A DNA stretch of 64,000 bases from Pontibacillus marinus BH030004 = DSM 16465 (GTDB lineage: Bacteria > Bacillota > Bacilli > Bacillales > BH030062), in assembly GCF_000425225.1 (NCBI RefSeq), contig NZ_AULJ01000020.1:33516-97515 (forward strand), given 5' to 3'. Each line of letters starts with the position of its first letter. Position 1 is the first letter of the stretch. A program made the translations under genes and the position numbers. Below are positions 25,516-35,014 of the stretch, in pieces. Under the pieces are notes generated by a model that saw only the letters and a program-made list of their open reading frames with translations, was not told the DNA's origin and searched no databases.

Positions 25516-26643
25516 TTATGCATTCGCTGCTTCATCTATAATCGCTAAGATCATTTCTGCTGTTTTTTCTAATTCAGAAAGTGGCATACGTTCATTGGTT
25601 GTGTGAATCTCTTCATAACCGACACAAAGGTTAACAGTAGGAATTCCGTGACCAGCAATGATGTTGGCATCACTTCCTCCACCACTTGTTAAAAGCTCGC
25701 TAGAACGGCCAATTTTCTCAGCTGCTTTTTTCGCAACTTCAACAACCTGTTCGCCTGCTTCATGCTTAAAACCTGGATACATGACCTGAACGTCAATATC
25801 AACACTTCCACCCATTTCCTCAGCAGTTTCTTTGAATGCTTTGCGCATCTTCTCTACTTGTTCCTCCATTTTCTCAGGGACTAGAGATCTTGCCTCAGCT
25901 AGGATTTCCACATGATCGCATACAATGTTCGTCTTTTGTCCACCTTCAAAGCGTCCAATATTTGCAGTCGTTTCATCATCAATGCGTCCTAATGGCATTT
26001 TCGAAATTGCTTTAGAAGCTAATGTAATAGCCGAGATACCTTTTTCAGGAGCAACACCAGCATGAGCTGTTTTGCCTTTAATGACGGCATTGATTCTAGC
26101 TTGTGTTGGAGCTGCTACAACGATGTTACCAACTAGTCCATCACTATCAATGGCATAACCGTATTTAGCTTTTAAGTATTTTGGATCAAGCGCTTTCGCC
26201 CCTACTAAGCTAGACTCTTCTCCAACTGTAATAATGAACTGGATATCTCCATGTTCGAAATTATTTTCTTTAAGGGAACGAATCGCTTCTAAAATGCCAG
26301 CTACACCAGCTTTATCATCTGCACCAAGAATGGTTGTCCCATCCGTAACGATATAATCATTCTCGATAGAAGGTTTCACACCTTTACCAGGTAGAACTGT
26401 ATCCATATGGGATGTGAAGTAGATAGTATCTACACCTTCTTTTGTTCCTTTAAGATTACAAATTAAGTTCCCTGCACCATGGCCGGTTTCTTCTTTGGTA
26501 TCATCTTCTGTAACCTCAACACCCAGGTCAGTGAATTTTTTGGTAAGGACTTTAGCAATCTCTGCCTCATCCCCTGTTTCGGAATCAATTTGAACAAGTT
26601 CTAGAAATTCTTCGATTAGTCTATCTCGATTAATGCTTGGCAT
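25516..26643 (-). CDS. M20-family peptidase (YqjE / peptidase T-like)
   Basis: A 375-residue dinuclear-zinc aminopeptidase of the tripeptidase T branch. Ligand motifs are TSHMDTVLPG (His and first Asp, about 77-86), GADDKAGVAG (bridging Asp), GEESSLVGA (catalytic and ligand Glu) and IDSDG; a dimerisation domain lies between about 190 and 300. The start at 26643 follows AAGGAGGAAAAG; an upstream ATG at 26679 is less suitable. Neighbours yqjD and yqjC homologues match the B. subtilis order. Confidence 0.9.
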   Translation of the reverse strand: MPSINRDRLIEEFLELVQIDSETGDEAEIAKVLTKKFTDLGVEVTEDDTKEETGHGAGNLICNLKGTKEGVDTIYFTSHMDTVLPGKGVKPSIENDYIVTDGTTILGADDKAGVAGILEAIRSLKENNFEHGDIQFIITVGEESSLVGAKALDPKYLKAKYGYAIDSDGLVGNIVVAAPTQARINAVIKGKTAHAGVAPEKGISAITLASKAISKMPLGRIDDETTANIGRFEGGQKTNIVCDHVEILAEARSLVPEKMEEQVEKMRKAFKETAEEMGGSVDIDVQVMYPGFKHEAGEQVVEVAKKAAEKIGRSSELLTSGGGSDANIIAGHGIPTVNLCVGYEEIHTTNERMPLSELEKTAEMILAIIDEAANA

Positions 26644-26751
26644 GTCTTTTCCTCCTTCATATGTAAAACACATACTCATGTGCGTTGCCTTTAGAAAACA
26701 CGCTCTATTAGTACGTTAGCGGAACGCCTTTCACGTGTCAAACACAACCCT

Positions 26752-28299
26752 TTACAGAGGGATATTTCCGTGTTTCTTCTTCGGTCGTTCTTCTTTTTTA
26801 TTCTTTAACATATCTAACGCCTGAATAAGAGAAATACGCGTTTCTCTTGGATCGATCACGTCATCCACCATGCCTAATCCAGCTGCAACATAAGGATTCG
26901 CAAACTTTTCACGATATTCATCAATTTTTTCCTGGCGGGTTGCTTCTGGATCTTCACTGTTTTGAATATCCTTAGCAAAAATAATATTTGCTGCTCCTTC
27001 AGGGCCCATGACAGCGATCTCAGCATTTGGCCATGCATACACAAGATCCGCTCCAATAGATTTACTATTCAAGGCAACATATGCTCCACCGTATGCTTTT
27101 CGAGTAATCACTGTAATTTTCGGAACGGTCGCTTCAGAGTATGCATATAGAATTTTGGCACCATGACGGATAATACCACCATGTTCCTGTTTAACACCTG
27201 GGAAGAACCCTGTGACATCCTCAAAAGTAATTAATGGGATGTTAAATGAATCGCAGAAACGGATAAAACGAGATGCCTTATCAGAGGAATCAATGTCTAA
27301 GCCACCAGCCATAAACTTGGGTTGATTACAGACTAACCCTACTGTTTTTCCTTTTAGCCGTGCAAAACCAACTACGATGTTTTTCGCAAAGTCTGGATGG
27401 ATTTCAAAAAATGAACCATCATCAACTACTTGATCTAAGACCGTACGAACATCATAAGGGCGGATCGGATCAAAAGGAATTAAATCAGTTAAGTCAGGAC
27501 GATAGTGATCCTCATCATCCATTTCAATTTGTTTCGGTTGCTCCTGATTATTCGCAGGAAGGTACTTAATAAGATCCCGAACTTGGTCTAAGGCTTCTTC
27601 CTCTGAAGATGCTTTTAGATGTGCGTTCCCACTTTTACTGTTGTGAACTTGAGCTCCTCCTAACCCTTCAGAGCTTATCTGTTCACCAGTAACCGTTTCG
27701 ATAACTTTTGGTCCAGTGATGAACATTTGTGAGGTTTCTTCCACCATAATGACAAAGTCTGTAATGGCAGGGGAGTAAACTGCTCCACCGGCACAAGGTC
27801 CCATGATGACAGAAATCTGAGGAATTACACCAGAATAGATCGAGTTACGATAAAATACCTGACCGTATCCATCAAGTGAAGACACCCCTTCTTGTATGCG
27901 GGCTCCACCAGAATCATTTAATCCAATGAAAGGCGTACCATTTTCAGCCGCTAAATCCATAACAGCTGCAATCTTTTTCGCGTGCATCTCTCCCAGTGCT
28001 CCACCAAACACAGTAAAGTCCTGTGCGAAAAGATATACATCTTCTCCGTTTATTTTACCAAAACCTGTTACGACACCTTCTCCAGGAGCTTCTTTTCCTT
28101 CCATTCCGAAGTCCGTATTACGATGCTCCATAAACGCGTTTAATTCCACAAATGTCCCATCATCAAGCAGGTAATCGATACGTTCACGCGCAGTCATTTT
28201 TCCTTTCTCATGTTGCTTTTCAATGCGGTCATCACCACCGCCTAATTCAACGTTTCTTCGTTTATCATAAAGTTCATTAATCTTATCAAAAATATCCAT
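26752..28299 (-). CDS. acyl-CoA carboxylase carboxyltransferase (propionyl-/methylmalonyl-CoA type, YqjD-like)
   Basis: The 515-residue protein has both carboxyltransferase halves fused, as in propionyl-CoA carboxylase beta and methylmalonyl-CoA decarboxylase alpha. Oxyanion-hole glycine motifs GGALGEMHAKK and SGGARIQEG are in the N half, and GGIIRHGAKILYAYSEATVP with AYGGAYVA in the C half. It would transfer carboxyl from carboxybiotin to propionyl-CoA, feeding the mutase next door. No biotin carboxylase or biotin carrier is encoded in this window, so it must borrow those or act as a decarboxylase. It overlaps the fusion gene stop at 28299. Confidence 0.9.
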   Translation of the reverse strand: MDIFDKINELYDKRRNVELGGGDDRIEKQHEKGKMTARERIDYLLDDGTFVELNAFMEHRNTDFGMEGKEAPGEGVVTGFGKINGEDVYLFAQDFTVFGGALGEMHAKKIAAVMDLAAENGTPFIGLNDSGGARIQEGVSSLDGYGQVFYRNSIYSGVIPQISVIMGPCAGGAVYSPAITDFVIMVEETSQMFITGPKVIETVTGEQISSEGLGGAQVHNSKSGNAHLKASSEEEALDQVRDLIKYLPANNQEQPKQIEMDDEDHYRPDLTDLIPFDPIRPYDVRTVLDQVVDDGSFFEIHPDFAKNIVVGFARLKGKTVGLVCNQPKFMAGGLDIDSSDKASRFIRFCDSFNIPLITFEDVTGFFPGVKQEHGGIIRHGAKILYAYSEATVPKITVITRKAYGGAYVALNSKSIGADLVYAWPNAEIAVMGPEGAANIIFAKDIQNSEDPEATRQEKIDEYREKFANPYVAAGLGMVDDVIDPRETRISLIQALDMLKNKKEERPKKKHGNIPL

Positions 28300-29123
28300 T
28301 ATTCACCCTCCTCATGCTGACAAAGTTCAAATAACACGCCATTTGCCGCTTTTGGATGTAAGAAAGCTACTTGAGAGTTGTGCGCTCCTGCTTTTGCCTC
28401 TTCGTGAATAAGGTCGATTCCATCTTCCTTGTACTGACGAAGACGCTCATGAATATCTTTCACTTCAAGAGCAATATGATGGATGCCCTCCCCTCGCTTT
28501 GCAATATACTTAGCGATTGGAGAATCCTCATGAGTTGGTTCTAGTAATTCAAGTTGAGTCTCCCCTAATTGAATAAAGGCTACTTTCACACCTTCTGACT
28601 CCACTTCCTCAACATTTTGTAATCGAAGCCCTAGTGTATTTGTATAAAACGGTAATGCATGTTCAATGTTGCTCACTGCAATACCAATATGAGCAATTTT
28701 TTCAGGAGGTTCTAGACTAGATGATGCTTCAGGATCTATTAACCTCTTAATATATTTTGCAATTTCTTCAGTTGGACTTCCTGGTGTAAAAATTTTATTT
28801 ACACCGCCATTTTCTAAAGGTGGGATATCCTCATAAGGGATAACGCCTCCACCAATAACAGGGATATCTTCTGCCTGATTTTCTTTTAATAGTTCGACGA
28901 CCTTAGGAAATAAAGAATTATGAGCTCCGGATAAAGAGGATAACCCAATAACATCAACATCCTCTTGAATTGCAGCTTGAACGATTTGACCTGGTGATTG
29001 ACGAAGGCCCGTGTAAATTACCTCCATCCCATGATCTCGCAATGCTTGAGCAATGACGAGTGCACCGCGATCATGTCCATCAAGTCCTGGTTTTGCGATT
29101 AGTACACGTATTTTTCGATTCAT
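28299..29123 (-). CDS. fused B12-binding domain and methylmalonyl-CoA epimerase
   Basis: Residues 1-135 are the cobalamin-binding domain normally at the C-terminus of methylmalonyl-CoA mutase: the base-off histidine motif DGHDRG (15-20), LSSLSGAH and IGGGVIP. Residues about 140-274 are a VOC-fold methylmalonyl-CoA epimerase: metal ligands are visible as His in [10 protein letters not shown], His in IHHIALEV and Glu in GVLFELCQ. The start at 29123 follows GGAAAGGAG; an ATG at 29204 lies inside the mutase gene and adds unrelated residues. So the second mutase piece and the epimerase are made as one chain, 16 bases downstream of the catalytic chain. Confidence 0.9.
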   Translation of the reverse strand: MNRKIRVLIAKPGLDGHDRGALVIAQALRDHGMEVIYTGLRQSPGQIVQAAIQEDVDVIGLSSLSGAHNSLFPKVVELLKENQAEDIPVIGGGVIPYEDIPPLENGGVNKIFTPGSPTEEIAKYIKRLIDPEASSSLEPPEKIAHIGIAVSNIEHALPFYTNTLGLRLQNVEEVESEGVKVAFIQLGETQLELLEPTHEDSPIAKYIAKRGEGIHHIALEVKDIHERLRQYKEDGIDLIHEEAKAGAHNSQVAFLHPKAANGVLFELCQHEEGE

Positions 29124-29139
29124 AGTTAAACTCCTTTCC

Positions 29140-30792
29140 CTACATGCCTGTATATTCTCCATATTCTTTACGAAGCACGTTGCAGATCTCACCGACTGTT
29201 GCATATGCTTTCACAGCCTCTAAAATAAGCGGCATTAAGTTTGTATGTTCATCATGTGATGCTTGTTTAATCTGATCGAGCGCTTGTTCAACTTTAGCCT
29301 GGTCTCGTGTATTGCGGATGTCCTCTGTTTTCTGAATTTGATTTTTCTCCAGTGTTTCATCCACACGTAACAGCTCAGGGTTAACCTCTTCATCAATTTG
29401 GAACTGGTTCATTCCAACGATGATGTCATCCCCATTTTCAATGTTTTTCTGTGCTTCATAGGCTGCATGGTGTATCTCTCGCTGCATAAATCCTTCTTCA
29501 ACAGCTTGAACTGCGCCACCTAAGTCACGAATCTGTTCTAAGTACTGGTTAACCTCTTCTTCCATTTTGTCCGTTAAATGCTCTACATAATAAGACCCAC
29601 CTAATGGATCTACCGTATCTGCCACGCCACTTTCGTTCGCAATAATTTGTTGCGTACGTAACGCAATACGTGCAGATTCCTCAGTTGGTAACGCTAAGGC
29701 TTCATCACGAGAGTTCGTGTGTAAGCTTTGCGTTCCTCCCATTACAGCAGAAAGTGCTTGAATGGCCACTCGAACAATATTGTTATCAGGTTGCTGAGCT
29801 GTAAGTGTTGAACCACCTGTTTGGGTATGGAAACGTAATTTCCAACTCTTCGGATTCTCAGCTTTATAGTGATCCTTCATGATTTTTGCCCAAATACGAC
29901 GAGCCGCTCTAAACTTCGCCACTTCTTCAAAGAACTGGTTATGTGCATTAAAGAAAAATGCTAGACGAGGGGCAAACTGATCAACCTCAAGCCCTGATTT
30001 AAGAGCTGCATCAACATAAGCCATGCCATTCGCAATTGTAAAAGCAAGCTCCTGAACTGCTGTAGCTCCTGCCTCTCGAATGTGATAGCCGGAAATACTA
30101 ATGGTATTAAACCGAGGAACTTCCTCATAACAATAGCTAAAGATATCCGTAATAATTCTCATCGATGGTTTTGGTGGGTAAATGTATGTCCCACGGGCAA
30201 TGTATTCTTTTAAAATATCATTTTGAATAGTTCCAGTTAGCTTGTCTTTTGAAACACCTTGCTTCTCTCCCACGGCTATATACATACAAAGGAGAACGGA
30301 TGCAGGTGCATTAATGGTCATAGAAGTAGAAACCTTATCTAGTGGAATCTGATCAAATAACGTTTCCATATCAGCTAATGAGTCAATAGCAACGCCAACT
30401 TTCCCAACTTCCCCTTCAGCCATCGGATCATCTGAGTCATACCCAATTTGAGTTGGTAGGTCGAATGCAACTGACAAACCTGTTTGTCCTTGCTCCAGTA
30501 AATAACGGAATCGCTCATTCGTTTCTTTCGCTGAACCAAAGCCTGCGTATTGCCTCATTGTCCAATAGCGACTACGGTACATCGTTGGCTGGATCCCCCT
30601 TGTGTAAGGGAATTGCCCAGGAAATCCTGATTTTTCGACATATTCTTCATCGATTTTTTCAGGCGTATATAAACGATCGATCTCAATGTGAGAGCTCGTT
30701 TCGAATGTGTCTTTTCGTTCAGGAAATCGTTCTGTAACTTTATCTGCTTCCTTTTTCCATTGTTCTTTTTTGTCATGAAATGTTGAACTCAT
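29140..30792 (-). CDS. methylmalonyl-CoA mutase, catalytic chain without B12 domain
   Basis: A TIM-barrel mutase of 550 residues that interconverts methylmalonyl-CoA and succinyl-CoA. Substrate-loop motifs [20 protein letters not shown] (about 65-84) and [19 protein letters not shown], and later [22 protein letters not shown] and [12 protein letters not shown], are clear; the Tyr of PTMY favours a methylmalonyl substrate over isobutyryl. The chain stops where full-length mutases (about 700 residues) would continue into the cobalamin domain, which is encoded by the next gene. First gene of the mutase-epimerase-carboxyltransferase operon. Confidence 0.92.
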   Translation of the reverse strand: MSSTFHDKKEQWKKEADKVTERFPERKDTFETSSHIEIDRLYTPEKIDEEYVEKSGFPGQFPYTRGIQPTMYRSRYWTMRQYAGFGSAKETNERFRYLLEQGQTGLSVAFDLPTQIGYDSDDPMAEGEVGKVGVAIDSLADMETLFDQIPLDKVSTSMTINAPASVLLCMYIAVGEKQGVSKDKLTGTIQNDILKEYIARGTYIYPPKPSMRIITDIFSYCYEEVPRFNTISISGYHIREAGATAVQELAFTIANGMAYVDAALKSGLEVDQFAPRLAFFFNAHNQFFEEVAKFRAARRIWAKIMKDHYKAENPKSWKLRFHTQTGGSTLTAQQPDNNIVRVAIQALSAVMGGTQSLHTNSRDEALALPTEESARIALRTQQIIANESGVADTVDPLGGSYYVEHLTDKMEEEVNQYLEQIRDLGGAVQAVEEGFMQREIHHAAYEAQKNIENGDDIIVGMNQFQIDEEVNPELLRVDETLEKNQIQKTEDIRNTRDQAKVEQALDQIKQASHDEHTNLMPLILEAVKAYATVGEICNVLRKEYGEYTGM

Positions 30793-30992
30793 GGCTACTC
30801 CTCCTTCTACGATTCGTCCCTAATCCTATATATTTCTATAAACCTATAAGAAAACCCTTTCAATTTTCAGACAATCTTATTGTATCATGAATTGATGGAT
30901 AGTTTGATACATCATTTTCAGACATAGCCTTGTCCATTTTGAAAATTCAGGTTAAAATGTGAGTAGCACTTCGTACGAAGGAGGACGACTAC

Positions 30993-31142
30993 ATGGCATC
31001 AAAAACTGCGAAGAAACAGACAGAGCAACTTGCAGAGCGTAAGCCATCCAAACGTGAAAAGCGTCAAAAAGTGATTATTTATCTTATGATCATTTCTATG
31101 CTTTTAACATCCCTGTTAGCTGGCGCGTCCATGTTCTTATAA
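30993..31142 (+). CDS. prli42: Prli42-type stressosome anchor peptide
   Basis: A 49-residue single-pass membrane miniprotein. A Lys/Arg-rich N-terminal region is followed by KVIIYLMIISMLLTSLLAGA (about 27-46), very like the conserved Prli42 helix that tethers the stressosome to the membrane in Listeria. AAGGAGG lies nine bases before the ATG. It has its own terminator. The Lys-rich head is longer than the ~31-residue Listeria form. Confidence 0.8.
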   Translation: MASKTAKKQTEQLAERKPSKREKRQKVIIYLMIISMLLTSLLAGASMFL

Positions 31143-31162
31143 GAAATGATAGATGAAATATG

Positions 31163-31196
31163 AAAGGACACACTGCATGGCAGGTGTCCTTTTTTA
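31163..31196 (+). terminator. terminator of prli42
   Basis: AGGACAC and GTGTCCT with an internal CTGCATGGCAG mini-stem, then TTTTTT. Confidence 0.85.
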
Positions 31197-31223
31197 AATT
31201 CTGTTAAGTCCCTAGTTGGGATG

Positions 31224-31433
31224 CGAGGGATTCTTGAGCTTACTCGAGGGATTTATGTTCCTACCCGAGGGATTATCTCTCCTTCCCGTGGGATTCATGC
31301 TCCTACCCGAGGGATTCCTGCTTCTACCCGAGGGATTCCTGCTCCTACCCGAGGGATTCATGCTCCTACCCGAGGGATTCCTGCTTCTACCCGAGGGATT
31401 ACTGCTCCTACCCAAGGGAAAACTACCAAGCCA
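31224..31433. repeat. 21-bp tandem repeat, ten units
   Basis: Units start every 21 bases at 31224, 31245, 31266, 31287, 31308, 31329, 31350, 31371, 31392 and 31413. The core is CGAGGGATTCCTGCTCCTACC with variation at two or three positions, and the last unit is degenerate (CAAGGG). Because 21 is divisible by three, frames on both strands stay open and give seven-residue protein repeats, but no ribosome site or start fits, so the reading frames are probably incidental. Confidence 0.92.
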
Positions 31434-31451
31434 AACGAACTCTATCCACAA

Positions 31452-31490
31452 AACAAGGCTGCACCCAAAAAGTGCAGCCTTGTTTTTCTT
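31452..31490. terminator. terminator of the BCCT gene
   Basis: AACAAGGCTGCAC pairs with GTGCAGCCTTGTT; T-rich on both sides, so able to act in both directions. Confidence 0.85.
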
Positions 31491-31515
31491 TATATAAATG
31501 TAGGGGGTCATAAGT

Positions 31516-33132
31516 TTAACTTGCTTCTTCTTCTTTCTTTTCCTGTTGTTTTTTCTTTTGATGACCAAGAGTTTTTGTAGGATCGAGAATAATCGTTTTA
31601 GTTGTATATTCATCAGATGCTTTGATATCTGCATTGGAAGCTTTCATAAACGACCAAGCTAGCATAATCATAATGATGAGTAATGGGAATCCTCCTACGA
31701 TACTTGCCGTTTGAAGGGTTCCAAGTCCACCAAGGAACATCAATGTTAACGGAAGTAAGCACAGAGCGAATGCCCAGAATAAACGGTTCCAGCGTAGTGG
31801 TTCTTCTTCTACGTGCTTTTGAACAACAGAAGCTAAAATGTAGGAACTGGAGTCAAATGTTGTTGCTAAGAAAATAATCGCTAGAACTGTGAATACCGTA
31901 ATCATAACAGGTGCCATTGGAAGCTGATTCATGATTGACATAATCGCATATGGTGCACCTTGATTATTTAGAACGGAAATAACATCAAACTGACCTGTCA
32001 TTTGCATATACATTCCGAAGTTACCAATAACTCCGAAGAAAAGAACACTACCTAATGTTCCATAAATCATCGTTCCTAAAATCATTTGACGGATGGTACG
32101 TCCGCGAGAAATTTTAGCGATAAACAGTCCTACAAATGGTGCATATACAAGCCACCATGCCCAGTAGAATACTGTCCATGATTCAGGGAAAGACGTTTCA
32201 GCGAATGGGCTCATTCCTGAGAAAGGTGCTGTCCATGTACTCATGTGGAAGAAATTATCCATTAATAAACCAATACTATTTGTCGTTGTTTCTGCAATAA
32301 ATCTTGTAGGTCCAAATACAAACACAAATGCTAGAAGGAAAAAGGCTAACCATAAGTTCACGTCACTTAGGATCTTAATTCCTTTTTTCAAACCAGTATA
32401 TGCACTAACCGCGAAAATAACTGTACAGATTACTAGAATAGCAGTTTTTAATCCGATTGTAACTTCAATTCCAGTTAACTGCGAGATACCTTGTGCAATC
32501 ATTGGAGTTCCAAGTGCTAGAGTTGTCCCTGCACCACCCATTAAACCGAACATAAACAATACATCAATTAGTGTTCCGATTGGGCCATCTGCTCTTTTAC
32601 CAATCAGTGGACGGCAAGCTTCACTAATTTTTAACACGTGCTTTTTACGAACATAGTAGAAATACGCTATCGGAAGAGCTGGAAGTGTGTAGATCGCCCA
32701 AGCAATTGGACCCCAGTGGAAAATGCCATAAGCACTTGCCCATTGAATCGCTTCTTTTGATCCTGCTTCCATACCCCAAGGTGGAGATTGATAATAGTAT
32801 GCCCATTCAATCGTTCCCCAATATAAAATACTTGATCCAATTCCAGCACAGAATAACATTGCTGCCCAAGAAAAGGTGCTAAACTCTTGTTTTTCATCTT
32901 TGTCGCCTAATTTAATATGTCCATTTTTACTAAATGCTACGTAGATCAGGAATAGAAAGATTCCTAAACCTACAATCATAAAGATAACGCCGAAATTTTT
33001 TGTCATGTAATCTTTCGCAGCTAATACAGCTTCCCCACCCGCTTCTGGGAAAATAATTAGTGGAACTGTAACAGCTAGTAGTAAGAAAAATGCCCCTATA
33101 AACGTGGGCCAATCAATTAATTTCGTTTTCAT
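31516..33132 (-). CDS. BCCT-family transporter of the CaiT-like branch
   Basis: A 538-residue carrier with twelve helices for choline, betaine, carnitine or a similar quaternary amine. Helix-3 reads SSILYWGTIEWAYYY and is followed by SPPWGMEAG and AYGIFHWGPIAWA, closer to CaiT than to the OpuD/BetP pattern; the BetP-style Gly-Met-Gly sodium-site run is not present and GGAGTTLALGTPM stands in the equivalent place. So it may not be a sodium-coupled osmoporter. The tail is Lys/Glu-rich. Substrate not assignable. Single gene with its own terminator. Confidence 0.85.
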   Translation of the reverse strand: MKTKLIDWPTFIGAFFLLLAVTVPLIIFPEAGGEAVLAAKDYMTKNFGVIFMIVGLGIFLFLIYVAFSKNGHIKLGDKDEKQEFSTFSWAAMLFCAGIGSSILYWGTIEWAYYYQSPPWGMEAGSKEAIQWASAYGIFHWGPIAWAIYTLPALPIAYFYYVRKKHVLKISEACRPLIGKRADGPIGTLIDVLFMFGLMGGAGTTLALGTPMIAQGISQLTGIEVTIGLKTAILVICTVIFAVSAYTGLKKGIKILSDVNLWLAFFLLAFVFVFGPTRFIAETTTNSIGLLMDNFFHMSTWTAPFSGMSPFAETSFPESWTVFYWAWWLVYAPFVGLFIAKISRGRTIRQMILGTMIYGTLGSVLFFGVIGNFGMYMQMTGQFDVISVLNNQGAPYAIMSIMNQLPMAPVMITVFTVLAIIFLATTFDSSSYILASVVQKHVEEEPLRWNRLFWAFALCLLPLTLMFLGGLGTLQTASIVGGFPLLIIMIMLAWSFMKASNADIKASDEYTTKTIILDPTKTLGHQKKKQQEKKEEEAS

Positions 33133-33460
33133 CTAATCGTCCTCTCTTTTATGTACGTTTATTATCATAATAGATAACTAACGTTTTGTACAGAATAAAT
33201 TGTACATTCTTTTTGTTCTTATGTAATTGATGCAGTTGATTGAACTGAACAAACAAATCTTTCTTTCCTTGGCACAACTGGGATTATAGATGATCGATTG
33301 AACTTAAGATTTTTCTAAAAATTTTTTTATAAAAAACTGCTTCACTGAGGCAATTATGGTAGATTTTAAAATTAAAAGGGATTATTTTACACGAGAAATA
33401 GAGGTATGAGATTGATTATGTTACCCTCTAAATACATAAAACTGGAAGCGGGGAAAATCT
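33133..33460. other. intergenic region between divergent genes
   Basis: About 330 AT-rich bases between the BCCT carrier and the first of two tandem paralogs. It must hold both promoters; I see several AT-rich -10-like sequences but no convincing pair, no stable hairpin except weak ones, and no reading frame with a ribosome site. Confidence 0.45.
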
Positions 33461-34822
33461 ATGAAACATAAAAAAATATACATATCGCTTTTTTCATTCT
33501 TCTTATTAGCCGTAGCGATTTATTTCTTTACACCTTCATCTTCTAAGACCTATCCGTCTTTGGAAAATGAAGAATTTAAGAGTGTAGATAGTAAAGAAAA
33601 AGTTCAAGCATATTATGAGTCCATAACACCTGGATTAAAGCGAGCTGAGAAATTAGGGGTAGTAAAAAAGCTTGATAAGAAGATTGACCTTGGAGGCTTT
33701 AAAGAATCAATAGATTTGGAGAAAATCTGGTACACAAATAAAGAGGTACATTTATTTTATAATCGGGATATTAAATCGATAGGTAAAAATGAGTACGGGG
33801 ATAGAATGATTGAAGTACCTCAAATCAACGTGAAAATCGACCATGAGAAAGAACAAAATATCCATAATATATCAGGTGGTTTTCAACGTGATACCGGCGT
33901 TCAATACAAAGGTAGATTTTATTCTGTAGTTAGTTTTCAAGTGAGGAATGAAAACTACGATCATATAACGAACATAGAAGACATAGTACATGCAAAGCTA
34001 CATGCAAATGTTAAGGGAGAATCTAAATCCTTTGACGTTTCTCTACCATTTTCATATAACCCTAGTTCTGAAAAAGTACAATCCGTTCCATTTGACCAAA
34101 AGTTTTCATATAACGGAGTTACGATAAATTTTACATCTCTAGAGATCGGAACTAGTCAAAATCGATTACATTTTACAGTAGATCAGCCCAAGGATCATTT
34201 CTTCCATAACGTTCTCTTAAGGCTCAATAGTAGCAATGTTAAACAAAAAACAATTGCCTATACACATAAGAATAAAGAAACACAAAAAGAGAATGATTTT
34301 TATGTAGAATGGGATCCATTTAATGAAACCCCTGAAAACTTGTCTTTAACACTACAGCATGCAAGATTGATTGGTTCTGATTCTTTAAACTTTGAAATAG
34401 ATTTTCCATCATACTACTCAGAACACAATAAAGAAGAAATTGATCTTGATAGAAAATTAACTACCATTAAAAATACATCCATCATTTTAGATCGGATATT
34501 TCTTGAAGACACCAAAGAAAGATTAGGGATCTTCCTCCATCATAAATATGAGGATGCAGAAACACCTTCAATTACACTTAGCACGGGAATCGGTACAAGC
34601 AGAGCATTTGATCCAAATCACCCCACTCCTGTGGCTAAAGCCTATTTAAATAAAAAAAAGCCACTCTCTTTAGCTGTTTCTGGTGGATACGGTAGAGAAA
34701 ATTCTTATCAGATATCATGGTATATCGAAGAACAAAAACTTAATACACCACTTCGAGTCCAAATAGAAAAGCTAGCCTATCAAATAAACTTCGATAAAGA
34801 CTTCAACATCAATATAAAGTAA
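33461..34822 (+). CDS. membrane-anchored extracellular protein of unknown family (paralog 1)
   Basis: A 453-residue protein with an uncleaved N-terminal helix (about 6-24) and a large beta-rich exported part. Conserved with its neighbour at 35015: SVDS followed by TPGLKRAEKLG (about 57-67), IWYTNKEVHLFYNRDIKSIG (about 95-114), and a C-terminal LAYQINFDKDFNI strand. No lipobox, no enzyme motif. It has its own GGAAGCGGGG site and its own terminator, so it is transcribed apart from paralog 2. Confidence 0.7.
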   Translation: MKHKKIYISLFSFFLLAVAIYFFTPSSSKTYPSLENEEFKSVDSKEKVQAYYESITPGLKRAEKLGVVKKLDKKIDLGGFKESIDLEKIWYTNKEVHLFYNRDIKSIGKNEYGDRMIEVPQINVKIDHEKEQNIHNISGGFQRDTGVQYKGRFYSVVSFQVRNENYDHITNIEDIVHAKLHANVKGESKSFDVSLPFSYNPSSEKVQSVPFDQKFSYNGVTINFTSLEIGTSQNRLHFTVDQPKDHFFHNVLLRLNSSNVKQKTIAYTHKNKETQKENDFYVEWDPFNETPENLSLTLQHARLIGSDSLNFEIDFPSYYSEHNKEEIDLDRKLTTIKNTSIILDRIFLEDTKERLGIFLHHKYEDAETPSITLSTGIGTSRAFDPNHPTPVAKAYLNKKKPLSLAVSGGYGRENSYQISWYIEEQKLNTPLRVQIEKLAYQINFDKDFNINIK

Positions 34823-34852
34823 AAGACGCTTATCACCTAAGCGTCTTTTTTC
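34821..34852 (+). terminator. terminator of paralog 1
   Basis: AAAAGACGCTTA and TAAGCGTCTTTT pair around a short loop, followed by T run. Confidence 0.9.
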
Positions 34853-35014
34853 TTACTATAATTCACTTCTATCCAACCATCACTATCTAGAAAGTCTATT
34901 TTTACAATTTAATACTATTTATTGAAAAAATTCCATATAGAAAAGTGGTTATATGTTATCATGAGAGCATCATTTAAACAATTCTGACAGTTTAAAAAGC
35001 AGGAGGAAGAGTCC

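Noticed and set aside
31224..31433. Short direct repeats considered as a CRISPR array
   Set aside because: There are no unique spacers; the units are contiguous 21-bp copies, and no cas gene is near.
31212..31634. Long reading frames on both strands across the 21-bp tandem repeat, giving seven-residue protein repeats
   Set aside because: A period divisible by three keeps all frames open automatically; no ribosome site or plausible start, and the minus-strand frame overlaps the real BCCT gene and its terminator.
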